A stretch of DNA of 61,399 nucleotides from Bacteroidota bacterium (lineage in GTDB: Bacteria > Bacteroidota > Bacteroidia > Chitinophagales > Chitinophagaceae). The notes beneath the pieces were generated by a model that saw only the letters and a list, made by a program, of their open reading frames with translations, had not been told where the DNA came from and ran no database searches. A program made the translations under genes and the position numbers. Of the stretch, positions 38,674 to 47,355 are shown one piece after another; position 1 is the stretch's first letter, and every line of letters begins with the position of its first letter. The stretch spans positions 1 through 61,399 of the forward strand of contig JABDHF010000011.1 of the NCBI GenBank assembly GCA_013285595.1, in the 5' to 3' direction.

Positions 38674-39252
38674 TTACAGGGCGCGAAGCGCCTGCTTGAT
38701 CAGTTCTTCAACCGTTAATGAAGATGCATTATTTACTTTCTTTATGGCAGTTTCAGCCATGCCCCGGTTTATGCCGAGGTTAACCAATGCTATTAACGCG
38801 TCTTCCTGCGTTGTATTGTGCATTACAGGGGATAAAGAGGATGTATTTTTCTGCCTTAAAAGCTTTCCTTTTAATTCCAATATAATACGCTGAGCCGTTT
38901 TGGCTCCTATCCCTTTTACCCGCTCCAGCGTGCGGTTATCTTCGCTCGATACTGCACGCTCCAGCTCGTCTGTGCTTAGCGACGATAATATGATACGCGC
39001 AGTAGCCGCACCTACACCACTGATATTGAGCAGCTGCCGGAATGTAGCACGCTCTTCCTCATCGGCAAAGCCATACAGCACCCACGCATCTTCCCGTACC
39101 TGCAGATGAATGTAGAGCCTGCATTTATCAAGGTCTTGTATCTTCGCATAAGTTTGCAAAGTAATGTTCAACTCATACCCCACCCCATGCACATCCATGT
39201 ACAATAGCGATGCGGATTTATATACCAATGGCCCTTCAAGATAGGCAAACAT
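38674..39252 (-). CDS. ruvA: Holliday junction branch migration protein RuvA
   Basis: A 192-residue RuvA. The N-terminal OB domain (MFAYLEGPLVYKSASLLYMDVHGVGYEL) is followed by the helix-hairpin-helix motifs LLNISGVGAATARIILS and LERVKGIGAKTAQRIILELK, and by the C-terminal domain III that contacts RuvB (QEDALIALVNLGINRGMAETAI). It binds four-way junctions and recruits RuvB for branch migration. sprA starts 19 bases downstream. Confidence 0.95.
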   Translation of the reverse strand: MFAYLEGPLVYKSASLLYMDVHGVGYELNITLQTYAKIQDLDKCRLYIHLQVREDAWVLYGFADEEERATFRQLLNISGVGAATARIILSSLSTDELERAVSSEDNRTLERVKGIGAKTAQRIILELKGKLLRQKNTSSLSPVMHNTTQEDALIALVNLGINRGMAETAIKKVNNASSLTVEELIKQALRAL

Positions 39253-39291
39253 CTTAATAGATTATTTTTAATACAATACGTTATAGCAGAT

Positions 39292-39316
39292 AAAAAAAGG
39301 TATGATCGCTCATACC
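39292..39316 (-). terminator. Intrinsic terminator of the 41.3-39.4 kb operon
   Basis: Read on the minus strand: GGTATGA, loop GCGA, TCATACC, then a run of seven T. It lies after the stop of the 471-residue membrane protein gene and before ruvA. Confidence 0.8.
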
Positions 39317-39400
39317 GCCGGAAAGATACAAACTTTATGCGATTGGCTGGCTTTCAACAACAATAATTGATCGTATACAATTGCGATCAAATTAAATACA

Positions 39401-40816
39401 TTATTCATGTAAAGATGTATTCCCTATATCGTTTTTTTCTTGCAAATTCGCGTGCTCCCACTGATATATTCCCGACGAAAGCCGCTGTACTACTCCGCTG
39501 GCCGACAGGTATAGTAACATAAGGGGTAATGCTTTAAACAGGCCTCGTTTTGTAGTATTGACGAGATCTACCGGGGGTAGCAAGTAGCCCAGGAAGGCAA
39601 GCCCTATATAAACAACCATGATACCATACAATGCAATAATCGCCCTTGTATTAAAACGCCTTATCCAAAAAATATCTATTATTAAAATACCCAGGAAAAA
39701 GAAGATAAAATAGCCATATTCCTTTATTCCTGCTGAAGAACAGATGAGTATGCTCCACATCTCATATAGCCTTGTAAAGAAAACTGACATATCGCCCAGA
39801 TTCGGATTCACCTGGCTACCGAGGTCAAAGGGTATAGGCACAAAATTGTGTACAAATACATTGATACATATGACGTAAAATAATACCGGGGTCATCAAAA
39901 ACAGGCCGGTTAGCAATAGCGCTTTATTTAACTGCAGCTTTATCCGGTATAAATACATGGCCAACAGTGGAGTTACCATAAAAATCAGCACCAGCGTTTC
40001 TGTTCGGATATAAGTAGCTATGCCGAATAAAAAGGCGGAAAATGCAAAGCCTTTTATCCCACCTTCATCAATCCGCCAATTATATAGAAAATAAAAGCCG
40101 GCAAAGAAAAAAACGGTATTGCTGTAATCGTATAAGATGATGTAGGTATACGCATAGAGATCTGGTATGGTAACGAAGAACAACATAAGGAAACCGGCTA
40201 TTAACGGATGCAGGAAGCTACGCATTAGTGAGTATAGCCATATACTAAAAGATACGAAAATGACACTTAACCATAGCTGCCCGAAAGGACTAACAAGCAG
40301 CTTATAAATGATCTGCGATCCTGTAATAAACGGCGACTTGAAATAGTTGTTCGTCATGCTCAGGTCTACGGAAAATACGGAATTGATCATAGTATGTTCG
40401 CGCACAGTATATTCCGCTATAAGCTCAGGCCCCGTAAGCATATCGCCCGACATAGGCGGATAATAAAAGCAACGCCACACACTCACCGCGACCAGGAAAA
40501 AAATGATAATAATAAAAGGCCATTCGTACAAAGCAGGGGAAGTGGCGGGTTTAATTTTAGGCCACTTAAGGTCAGCCAGCATAGGTATACTCAATACTGC
40601 AGTAAATACAGCAATGCCGGCGAGAACAGAAAATAAGGTAATAGTTATGTGCATTAACTGCAGTACACAGGGCACAAATGATAACACCGCTACTCCTATC
40701 ATCATGGAAAGGCAAATAAGGTGCAGCATTTTCATCTTAATACCGAATAACTGCAATGCCCCCCTGCCGCACACAAAGTGAGCCAGAAGCAGGTATAGGA
40801 GCCCGAAAAAATTCAT
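39401..40816 (-). CDS. Polytopic membrane protein of unknown function, GT-C-like
   Basis: A 471-residue protein with about eleven to twelve hydrophobic segments. A loop YYPPMSGDMLTGPELIAEYTVREH carries acidic residues in the position expected for a GT-C catalytic loop, and TYIRTETL resembles a conserved cytoplasmic loop of such enzymes. It has no large soluble domain. Its start overlaps the stop of the preceding 159-residue gene by four bases (ATGA), indicating translational coupling. Exact activity is not known. Confidence 0.6.
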   Translation of the reverse strand: MNFFGLLYLLLAHFVCGRGALQLFGIKMKMLHLICLSMMIGVAVLSFVPCVLQLMHITITLFSVLAGIAVFTAVLSIPMLADLKWPKIKPATSPALYEWPFIIIIFFLVAVSVWRCFYYPPMSGDMLTGPELIAEYTVREHTMINSVFSVDLSMTNNYFKSPFITGSQIIYKLLVSPFGQLWLSVIFVSFSIWLYSLMRSFLHPLIAGFLMLFFVTIPDLYAYTYIILYDYSNTVFFFAGFYFLYNWRIDEGGIKGFAFSAFLFGIATYIRTETLVLIFMVTPLLAMYLYRIKLQLNKALLLTGLFLMTPVLFYVICINVFVHNFVPIPFDLGSQVNPNLGDMSVFFTRLYEMWSILICSSAGIKEYGYFIFFFLGILIIDIFWIRRFNTRAIIALYGIMVVYIGLAFLGYLLPPVDLVNTTKRGLFKALPLMLLYLSASGVVQRLSSGIYQWEHANLQEKNDIGNTSLHE

Positions 40817-41292
40817 TGCTGAGACTGATATTGGTTGTAATGCCGGAGCAGGTAGTTGAGGTCTTCTTTGCTATTTAATCGCTTGATCGCTACTCCTTCT
40901 TTATTCGGCAATATAGCCCATGCGGCCTGCCCTGCATTTGGGCTACTGGCAAAAACACCTTCGTAGCCGGTAAAGTAGTAGAATCCCGGAGGTATGCCCA
41001 TATCTACATTTACAATCCCCATTTGCTTCAGATAACCAGGTGGCGGCAATAAAATAACAGGGTGGGCAATGTTCGCATGTCCGAAGGCATCTGTCAGCCG
41101 CTTAAATACTTCGTAAGATACGCCATATCGCAACGCTCTTCTTTGTTCTGGTTCCAGATTATTAAATTGGGTAGAATAGCTGATGGGCGGCTCAAGTATA
41201 TTAGTGAGAAGCCACTGGTTGTAATGAGGGGTGATAAAAAACAACCCTGTAATAATCAACGCAATGATAAATAAATAGACTTTCCGGTGCAT
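40813..41292 (-). CDS. Membrane-anchored protein partner of the polytopic protein
   Basis: A 159-residue protein with one N-terminal helix (VYLFIIALIITGLFFITP) and a periplasmic domain of about 135 residues. It is rich in Pro and aromatics (HPVILLPPPGYLKQMGI, GFYYFTGYEGVFASSPNAGQAAWA). I recognise no family. The ATGA overlap with the downstream gene suggests that the two products act together, perhaps with this one as an extracytoplasmic accessory. Confidence 0.6.
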   Translation of the reverse strand: MHRKVYLFIIALIITGLFFITPHYNQWLLTNILEPPISYSTQFNNLEPEQRRALRYGVSYEVFKRLTDAFGHANIAHPVILLPPPGYLKQMGIVNVDMGIPPGFYYFTGYEGVFASSPNAGQAAWAILPNKEGVAIKRLNSKEDLNYLLRHYNQYQSQQ

Positions 41293-41342
41293 TCAGAATT
41301 GCATTAACGCAAAGCAATATACGAAGATAACATGGAAGATTG

Positions 41343-42122
41343 CTACCCCTTTTGTTCTTTGGCTTCCATCATGCTCATCTCCTTGGCTTTGGTAAGGAAC
41401 TCTGATGCGAAAATAAAGGCATTCAGCTTTTCGTCTTTGCTGAAGATGATGTCCTTGTTGGAGCCTTCCCACTGTTTTTTGCCATTGTACATGTATACAA
41501 TGTGGTCACCACTCTCCATCACCGTGTTCATATCGTGTGTGTTGATGATGGTCGTAATGTTATACTCCGTAGTTATCTCCTTTACCAGCTTATCTATCAC
41601 CAGCGATGTCTGCGGGTCTAGGCCGGAATTTGGCTCATCGCAAAAAAGGTATTTGGGATTTTGCACTATAGCCCTGGCGAGCGCCACGCGCTTCTTCATA
41701 CCACCGCTTATCTCTGCCGGGAACTTCCTGTTTGCCTCTACCAGGTTAACGCGGGCCAGCACTTCGTCTACCCGCCTTACCTTTTGCCGGTAGGTCATAT
41801 TGGTGAACATATCCAGGGGAAACATTACATTGTTCTCCACCGTTTTACTATCAAACAATGCTCCACCCTGGAAGAGCATACCTATCTGCATACGTATCTC
41901 TTTTAGCTCCTTATCGTTCATTTTGGTTATGTCCTTACCTTCATACAGCACTTCGCCAGAGTCCACTGGCAGCAGGCCTATCATGGTCTTCATCAGCACG
42001 GTTTTTCCACTGCCGCTGGTGCCTATGATGAGGTTAGTTTTACCAGCCTCCATCTTAGCGCTCACATCTTGCAGCACCACCTTATCCCCAAAGCTTTTTC
42101 TTACATTTCTTATCTCTATCAT
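41343..42122 (-). CDS. mlaF: MlaF-like ABC transporter ATP-binding protein
   Basis: A 259-residue ATPase starting at ATG 42122 (MIEIRNVRKSFG). A longer in-frame reading from 42185 runs through two palindromic repeats and is rejected. Walker A is GTSGSGKTVL, the signature is ISGGMKKRVALARA (typical of the Mkl/MlaF group), Walker B is YLFCDEP and the H-loop INTHDMN. MlaF energises MlaE for phospholipid or lipid transport between membranes. No mlaE or mlaD is adjacent, so the partner genes are elsewhere. Confidence 0.85.
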   Translation of the reverse strand: MIEIRNVRKSFGDKVVLQDVSAKMEAGKTNLIIGTSGSGKTVLMKTMIGLLPVDSGEVLYEGKDITKMNDKELKEIRMQIGMLFQGGALFDSKTVENNVMFPLDMFTNMTYRQKVRRVDEVLARVNLVEANRKFPAEISGGMKKRVALARAIVQNPKYLFCDEPNSGLDPQTSLVIDKLVKEITTEYNITTIINTHDMNTVMESGDHIVYMYNGKKQWEGSNKDIIFSKDEKLNAFIFASEFLTKAKEMSMMEAKEQKG

Positions 42123-42185
42123 ACCCAAACCCCTAACGGGCCTCACCATGTTTAACCCCAAACCCCTAACGGGGCTTCCCCACAT
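42123..42185. repeat. Two direct copies of a CCCAAACCCCTAACGGG-type palindromic repeat
   Basis: Copies at about 42124-42148 and 42154-42180 share ACCCCTAACGGG and flanking C-runs. They lie immediately upstream of the mlaF start. A related, inverted copy is at 42270-42292. Confidence 0.65.
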
Positions 42186-42269
42186 TTTGCGGAGATGGGA
42201 GATTTTAGTTAAATAAACATCGCCAAATTATACATCATAGTGCAAAGCTTTTGATCAGCCAGATAGCAG

Positions 42270-42292
42270 GCCCCCCTTTAGGGGCAGGGGTT
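42270..42292. repeat. Inverted copy of the CCCCTAAAGGGG repeat
   Basis: CCCCCCTTTAGGGGCAGGGG touches the carboxylase stop. Its complement contains AAACCCCTG and CCCCTAAAGGGG, matching the family seen at the glmM end and near mlaF. Confidence 0.6.
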
Positions 42293-43920
42293 TACACCTG
42301 GAACACCCCCATCTTAAATTCCTTATCCACCTGGCTATGATTAGCCGCTTTTATGCCTTCTGATATTACTGACCGTGTTTCTGCCGGGTCTATTATGTCA
42401 TCTACCCATAGCCTTGCTGCAGCATAGTATGCTGATGTCTGGCTGTCATACCTGTCCACTATTTCTTTCAGCATTTCCTTTTCTTTTTCAGGGTCTATTT
42501 CTTCACCCTTTGCTTTTAGTGATGCTACCTGTATTTGCAACAACGTTTTGGCGGCCTGCTCGCCACCCATTACCGCTATCTTGGCATTTGGCCACGCCCA
42601 TATAAACCGCGGGTCATAAGCCTTGCCGCACATAGCGTAGTTGCCTGCGCCATAAGAGTTGCCAATGATAATGGTGATCTTTGGCACTACTGAATTAGCC
42701 ACTGCATTTACCATTTTTGCTCCATCTTTTATAATGCCCGAATGCTCACTGCGGCTGCCTACCATAAAGCCTGTCACGTCTTGAAGAAATACTAGTGGTA
42801 TCTTCTTCTGGTTACAGTTCATAATGAAGCGTGCGGCCTTGTCGGCGCTGTCGTTATAGATCACACCGCCCAACTGCATTTCGCCTTTGCCGCTCTTTAC
42901 TATTTTCCGTTGGTTGGCTACAATGCCCACAGCCCAGCCATCTACACGCGCATAGCCGCATACTATAGTTTTGCCATAATCTTCCTTAAACTGGTCGAAT
43001 TCTGATCCATCCACAATGCACTTGATCACATCCACCACGTCGTACTGTTTATTGTTAAGGGGCGATATCAGGCCGTAAATTTCATTGGCCTCCTTTGCTG
43101 GCGCTACCGGCTTTACGCGATCATAGCCTCGGCGTGGCTGGTCTCCCAGCTTGTCCATTATTCGGCGCACCTGGTCCAGGCACTCTTGCTCTGTATCAAA
43201 TTTATAGTCAGCTATACCACTTATCTCGGTATGCATTTTGGCGCCGCCGAGCGTTTGTATGTCTACATCTTCCCCTATTGCTGCTTTCACCAGGTATGGC
43301 CCTGCCAGGAAGATGGAACCATTGCCCTCTACCATCAGCGTTTCGTCGCTCATTATGGGCAGGTAAGCTCCACCGGCCACACAGCTACCCATTACAGCAG
43401 CTATCTGCGAAATACCCATAGCGCTCATCTGCGCATTGTTCCGGAAGATGCGGCCAAAATGTTCCTTATCCGGGAATATCTCGTCCTGCATAGGCAAGTA
43501 TACCCCCGCGCTATCCACTATGTATATTACGGGCAGATGGTTTTCCATCGCTATCTCCTGCATACGCAGGTTTTTCTTCCCGGTGATGGGGAACCAGGCG
43601 CCAGCCTTTACCGTATTGTCATTAGCTACAATAACGCACTGCCTACCATGCACATAGCCAAGGCCCGCCACAGTGCCGCCAGCCGGGCAGCCGCCATGCT
43701 CTTTATACATGTCGTACCCGGTAAACGAACCTATCTCTGTAAATACGCTGTCTTTATCTATAAGATACTTAATGCGCTCACGTGGCGACATTTTGCCTTT
43801 TTCTTTGGCTTTGTCCATGGCTTTTTTGCCGCCGCCCATGCTTATTACCGCCTGGCGCTGTTTCATCTGGCTCACTGCCAGCCGCATTGCATCATCGTTC
43901 TTATTGAATTCGAGGTTCAT
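42292..43920 (-). CDS. Acyl-CoA carboxylase beta subunit (carboxyltransferase)
   Basis: A 542-residue biotin-dependent carboxyltransferase with both crotonase-like halves: GSFTGYDMYKEHGGCPAGGTVAGLGYVHG in the N-terminal half, CVAGGAYLPIMSDE at the acyl-CoA site, and in the C-terminal half FLQDVTGFMVGSRSEHSGIIKDGAKM and GNSYGAGNYAMCGKAYDPRF. The last features favour a methylcrotonyl-CoA carboxylase-like or related acyl-CoA substrate over propionyl-CoA, but the substrate is not certain. No biotin carboxylase gene is adjacent. Confidence 0.88.
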   Translation of the reverse strand: MNLEFNKNDDAMRLAVSQMKQRQAVISMGGGKKAMDKAKEKGKMSPRERIKYLIDKDSVFTEIGSFTGYDMYKEHGGCPAGGTVAGLGYVHGRQCVIVANDNTVKAGAWFPITGKKNLRMQEIAMENHLPVIYIVDSAGVYLPMQDEIFPDKEHFGRIFRNNAQMSAMGISQIAAVMGSCVAGGAYLPIMSDETLMVEGNGSIFLAGPYLVKAAIGEDVDIQTLGGAKMHTEISGIADYKFDTEQECLDQVRRIMDKLGDQPRRGYDRVKPVAPAKEANEIYGLISPLNNKQYDVVDVIKCIVDGSEFDQFKEDYGKTIVCGYARVDGWAVGIVANQRKIVKSGKGEMQLGGVIYNDSADKAARFIMNCNQKKIPLVFLQDVTGFMVGSRSEHSGIIKDGAKMVNAVANSVVPKITIIIGNSYGAGNYAMCGKAYDPRFIWAWPNAKIAVMGGEQAAKTLLQIQVASLKAKGEEIDPEKEKEMLKEIVDRYDSQTSAYYAAARLWVDDIIDPAETRSVISEGIKAANHSQVDKEFKMGVFQV

Positions 43921-44024
43921 TCAACCAAAAGTTATTTGAGGCAAAAATAGTCGCATTTATTGATGATTTATCAACTATAAATAGTCAAAAACGTTCTATT
44001 ATCTTACTTTTAAGGGCAATTTAG

Positions 44025-44041
44025 TACCTTTATGTAAAGGT
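44025..44041 (+). promoter_or_regulatory. Candidate operator palindrome over the toxin-antitoxin promoter
   Basis: ACCTTTA-TG-TAAAGGT (44026-44041) is a perfect 7+2+7 palindrome. It overlaps TACCTTTA at 44025-44032, one mismatch from the TAnnTTTG -7 box, and ends 7 bases before the antitoxin ATG. The layout fits autorepression by an antitoxin. Confidence 0.5.
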
Positions 44042-44048
44042 TAACTGT

Positions 44049-44286
44049 ATGGACAGCATTATAGATAAGCAATTACATACATACATACATAGAATTGCTA
44101 AATTCAACTCAAAAGAAATCTCTGATCGACGTAATAAAATCCTGGCTGCAATCCCCTCAACAAAAAATTACCCTTGAAGAATACAATAAGGAAGTAGAAG
44201 AGTCTGAAGCTGAAATAGACAGGGGTGAATCATATACCCATGATGAAGTAAAAAAAATCTCCAAAAGCTGGACAAGTGGCAAATAA
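44049..44286 (+). pseudogene. ParE-partner antitoxin, out of frame at an (ACAT)4 tract
   Basis: From ATG 44049 the frame reads MDSIIDKQLHTYI and then enters an unrelated frame after four ACAT units (44075-44090), stopping near 44174. The antitoxin-like part is in another frame: ELLNSTQKKSLIDVIKSW, then EEYNKEVEESEAEIDRGESY and THDEVKKISKSWTSGK to the stop at 44286. Removing exactly one ACAT unit joins the two into a continuous 78-residue protein of a common Bacteroidota antitoxin type. As written the gene is off unless translation starts at TTG 44095. A slippage-switchable state or plain decay are both possible. Confidence 0.7.
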
Positions 44287-44576
44287 AAAATATCACCTGG
44301 TCCCGGAAATCTTTATTACAATTCAATACTGCTATAGCGTACATATTGGCCGATTCAGTTCAAAATGCGGAACGTGTGAGGAGTGAATTGCTTGATAAAA
44401 TAGATCAGTTGATAATGTCGCCCTAGATGCATCCGGCTGATAAATACAAAACAGGAAATGATGGAAGTTACCGGGCTTTTGAATTGCACTATTACCGGGT
44501 TTCCTATCGTATTATGAACTACGAAATAAAGATCGTACGGGTACGTCATACCAGCATGATACCAAAATCTCATTAA
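44276..44576 (+). pseudogene. ParE/RelE-family toxin with in-frame stop
   Basis: The frame ITWSRKSLLQFNTAIAYIL through RSELLDKIDQLIMSP runs into TAG at 44424-44426, and the same frame continues MHPADKYKTGNDGSYRAFELH and RVSYRI, KIVRVRHTSMIPKSH to the TAA at 44576. The second part is the typical ParE C-terminus. The stop stands where Glu is usual (SPE-hP), so one base change disrupts the toxin. A GTG at 44276 with good spacing to the antitoxin end reads VANKK but is one base out of frame across an A6 run, a possible second lesion. The toxin is most likely inactive. Confidence 0.75.
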
Positions 44577-44599
44577 CCTGGGTGACACTTATTATCCTC

Positions 44600-44637
44600 T
44601 TAACTATTTAACCTTTTAACTATTTAACCTATTAACC
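44600..44637. repeat. TTAACC word repeats upstream of cmk
   Basis: TTAACTATTTAACC occurs exactly twice (44600-44613, 44616-44629), followed by TATTAACC. The array runs straight into the cmk promoter box. Similar TTAACCTTTT words lie upstream of acs at 54731-54776. Confidence 0.6.
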
Positions 44638-44644
44638 AAATAAC

Positions 44645-44652
44645 TAACTTTG
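44645..44652 (+). promoter_or_regulatory. -7 promoter box of cmk, near-leaderless
   Basis: TAACTTTG, a perfect TAnnTTTG, ends 4 bases before the cmk ATG at 44657. Any transcript from it would be leaderless or nearly so. Confidence 0.5.
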
Positions 44653-44656
44653 CCAC

Positions 44657-45361
44657 ATGTCGGCGCACAAGATCATAGTAGCAATAGATGGCTTCTCCTC
44701 ATGCGGCAAAAGCACGCTGGCCAAAGAGCTGGCTACAAAGCTTGGGTATAACTATATAGACAGCGGCGCTATGTACCGTGCCATTACCCTCTACTTTCTG
44801 CGTAACCGTGTAGATTTTGCAGACTCCATGCAGGTGCTAGACGCTATCGCCAATATCCATTTATCATTCGCATTTAATGAGCGCGACCAGCGCTCTGATA
44901 TACACCTCAACGATGAGGATGTGGAACCTTATATCCGTGACATGATCGTATCGGAAAAGGTGAGCGAGGTGGCAGCTATACGCGAGGTACGGGCGTTTGC
45001 AGTAGCACAGCAAAAACGCATGGGCCGCAAGAAAGGGATAGTAATGGACGGACGGGATATAGGCACTACAGTATTCCCCGACGCCGAGCTGAAAATATTT
45101 ATGACCGCAGAACCGGAAGTAAGGGTGATGCGCCGCTTTAAAGAAATGTATGCTGCCAACCCACACATAAATATAGATGAGGTGCGCGACAACCTGGAAC
45201 TGCGTGACTATATAGACAGCAACCGCGAAGAAAGCCCGCTACGTAAGGCCGACGATGCAATACTGCTGGACAACAGCAATATGACCAGGGACGGACAGCT
45301 AGGGCTGGTGATAGGATGGGTATTGGAACGCACGGCCTCTCAGCTAACGCCTAATGCGTAA
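44657..45361 (+). CDS. cmk: Cytidylate kinase
   Basis: A 234-residue (d)CMP kinase. P-loop GFSSCGKST (Lys about 18), then YIDSGAMYRAITLYFLR for substrate binding, the GRDIGTTVFPDAELKIFMTA strand and the LID-region arginines VRVMRRFKE, with RDYIDSNREESPLRKADDA near the end. It phosphorylates CMP and dCMP. The promoter box directly abuts the start codon, and TTAACC repeats lie upstream. Confidence 0.95.
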   Translation: MSAHKIIVAIDGFSSCGKSTLAKELATKLGYNYIDSGAMYRAITLYFLRNRVDFADSMQVLDAIANIHLSFAFNERDQRSDIHLNDEDVEPYIRDMIVSEKVSEVAAIREVRAFAVAQQKRMGRKKGIVMDGRDIGTTVFPDAELKIFMTAEPEVRVMRRFKEMYAANPHINIDEVRDNLELRDYIDSNREESPLRKADDAILLDNSNMTRDGQLGLVIGWVLERTASQLTPNA

Positions 45362-45427
45362 CCTCACATCCGGTTAATCAGCGAGACTACAAAGTTCCGA
45401 TTGGAAGCCTTCATCTTAACAACAAAA

Positions 45428-45471
45428 AACAATACGGTCAGAACATTTATTTTGAAAAACAACGTATTGTT
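45428..45471 (+). promoter_or_regulatory. Inverted repeat upstream of the kinase-regulator operon
   Basis: AACAATACG (45428-45436) and CGTATTGTT (45463-45471) form a perfect 9-bp inverted repeat with a 26-base interval, ending 18 bases before the kinase ATG. It could be an operator or a leader hairpin. Confidence 0.35.
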
Positions 45472-45489
45472 CGTTTACTTCGTCTCGGG

Positions 45490-47355
45490 ATGATGAGATG
45501 CTTTTATATGCGGATGCAGCAGGTGATATTGTGTTTGTGCTTACTGTTTCTTTCTCAGGAGGCTACAAAAGCACAGGAGGTGACGCCGGCTGACAGCCTT
45601 TCCACTGTACTGGGTAACATAAGGAATGATACGGCGAAGGTAAATATGCTCCTAGCCGTTTCTGGCACATACACAGCCTCTGGGGTTGCCAGAGAATTTT
45701 ATTATGCAAATGAGGCGCTGGGCCTTTCTGAGAAAATGCATTGGGATAAAGGCACAATGCTTGCAGAGGAACTGCTGGGCGACTGCTACTACAAAGTACT
45801 TGCCTACAACGATGCCATAGTGCATTTAAAGCATGGGGTATCTAAAGCAGAAAAGCTGAACAGAACAGACATAGAAGCTAGTTGCCTGGAAATGCTGTTC
45901 CGGTCGTATAAAGGGATGAATGACCTGGAGCATGCGCTTTTGTATGCAAAACGATCGCTGGACCTGGCCGGGCAGATGAACGACCCGCTTAATGTATGCC
46001 GCTGTATGCGCACTTACGCTTTGTGTATATCAGACCTGGGAAGGTATACGGAGGCTATTCCATGGTATAACAAAGCCCTGGCATTTACAGAAACCCACCT
46101 GGATGGCCGGCAAAAAAAGAAGCAGCTGGCCAATCTGCTAAATACAGAGGCAACCACATACGTGAAAATGAACAAGAACGACAGCGCCCTCTATTGCCTG
46201 AGGATAGCCGATAAATATGCGGAGCTGGCAGATGATGATCATGAGCGCTCGTATATACTATCTACGTTTTGCGATGTATATGAGTCCGCCCATCAATGGG
46301 ACTCCGCTATACTGTATGGTGAATGGACGTTGAAGATGGGAGAGGCGCTGGCCAATATAGACCTGCAACAACACTACTGTGAAACACTGAGCAGGGTGTA
46401 TGAGTATGACCACAAGCCCGAGCTGGCACTGGTATACCATAAGAAATTCGACTCCCTGATAACTATACAAAAACGCACACAGCAAACGATAGAAGAGGCA
46501 ATGCAGCTGACTAAAATAAACATAGAACAGCAGGCTGCACGCAATGAGCTGGAACAACGGTCAGCAGCGGCTATAACCAGGAACCAGCGAACCGCGCTTG
46601 TGGCTACGCTTACTGCAATGGTAACGCTGATAGTGCTGATCATATTCATATACCGCAACCTGAGGCAAAAACAGCGGGCAAACAAAACGATAAGCCTGCA
46701 GGCTGCAAGCCTGAAAGACCAGAACCAGGTAATAGAGAAAGCGCTGAAAGAAAAAGAAATGTTGCTGAAAGAGACTCACCACAGGGTAAAAAATAACCTG
46801 CAGCTGATCAGCAGCCTGCTGGAGCTGCAGGCAGAAAATATAGAAGACGAGAGCGCCCGCAGCGCCCTTCGCACAGCGCAGCGCCGGGTGCTAAGCATAG
46901 CCACCGTGCATAGCAAGCTCTATGGTAGCGACGACGATGAGGCTATAGAATTCTCAGCATTTGCCAGCGACCTGTTTGCCCGGCTATACAGTGCATTTGG
47001 CAGTGAAGGAAAAGTGGTACGCTTTAACAACGCTATACCTTCTACCTTTATACCGCTCAACACCGTAGTGCTTTTAGGAGTGATACTCAATGAGCTGATC
47101 ACCAACTCTTTTAAGCATGCTTTTACTGCCAGCACAGCAGCGGCAGTGACTATGGAGCTTGTAACTTCCGGAACTATGTATATGCTTACTTACCGCGACA
47201 ATGGTCCCGGACTGCCGGAAGGGCTGTTTAATGCCGATGGCGGATCATTGGGGTTTTACCTGGTGAGGCGGTTGAGCAAACAGCTAAAAGGATCAGCGAC
47301 TTATAAGTTTGAAGAGGGCAGTACATTTACTATTATTTTTCAGCATGGACACTAA
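45490..47355 (+). CDS. TPR-containing sensor histidine kinase (HisKA_2/HWE type)
   Basis: A 621-residue kinase. Signal sequence (VILCLCLLFLSQEATKAQ), periplasmic TPR-like helices (about 40-340), one membrane helix (about 369-391), a coiled coil, the phospho-acceptor motif KETHHRVKNNLQLISSLL (His about 430-431), and an HATPase domain with GVILNELITNSFKHAF and DNGPGLPEG. The HHRVKNN box puts it in the HisKA_2 class typical of TPR kinases in Bacteroidota. It would phosphorylate the LytTR regulator whose gene overlaps its end by 11 bases. The sensed signal is unknown. Confidence 0.88.
   Translation: MMRCFYMRMQQVILCLCLLFLSQEATKAQEVTPADSLSTVLGNIRNDTAKVNMLLAVSGTYTASGVAREFYYANEALGLSEKMHWDKGTMLAEELLGDCYYKVLAYNDAIVHLKHGVSKAEKLNRTDIEASCLEMLFRSYKGMNDLEHALLYAKRSLDLAGQMNDPLNVCRCMRTYALCISDLGRYTEAIPWYNKALAFTETHLDGRQKKKQLANLLNTEATTYVKMNKNDSALYCLRIADKYAELADDDHERSYILSTFCDVYESAHQWDSAILYGEWTLKMGEALANIDLQQHYCETLSRVYEYDHKPELALVYHKKFDSLITIQKRTQQTIEEAMQLTKINIEQQAARNELEQRSAAAITRNQRTALVATLTAMVTLIVLIIFIYRNLRQKQRANKTISLQAASLKDQNQVIEKALKEKEMLLKETHHRVKNNLQLISSLLELQAENIEDESARSALRTAQRRVLSIATVHSKLYGSDDDEAIEFSAFASDLFARLYSAFGSEGKVVRFNNAIPSTFIPLNTVVLLGVILNELITNSFKHAFTASTAAAVTMELVTSGTMYMLTYRDNGPGLPEGLFNADGGSLGFYLVRRLSKQLKGSATYKFEEGSTFTIIFQHGH

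Noticed and set aside
42123-42185. N-terminal extension of the MlaF-like ATPase
   Set aside because: It would translate the palindromic repeats; ATPase similarity begins exactly at the ATG at 42122.
43186-43950. 254-residue plus-strand frame
   Set aside because: It is antisense to the carboxylase beta subunit and has no domain text.
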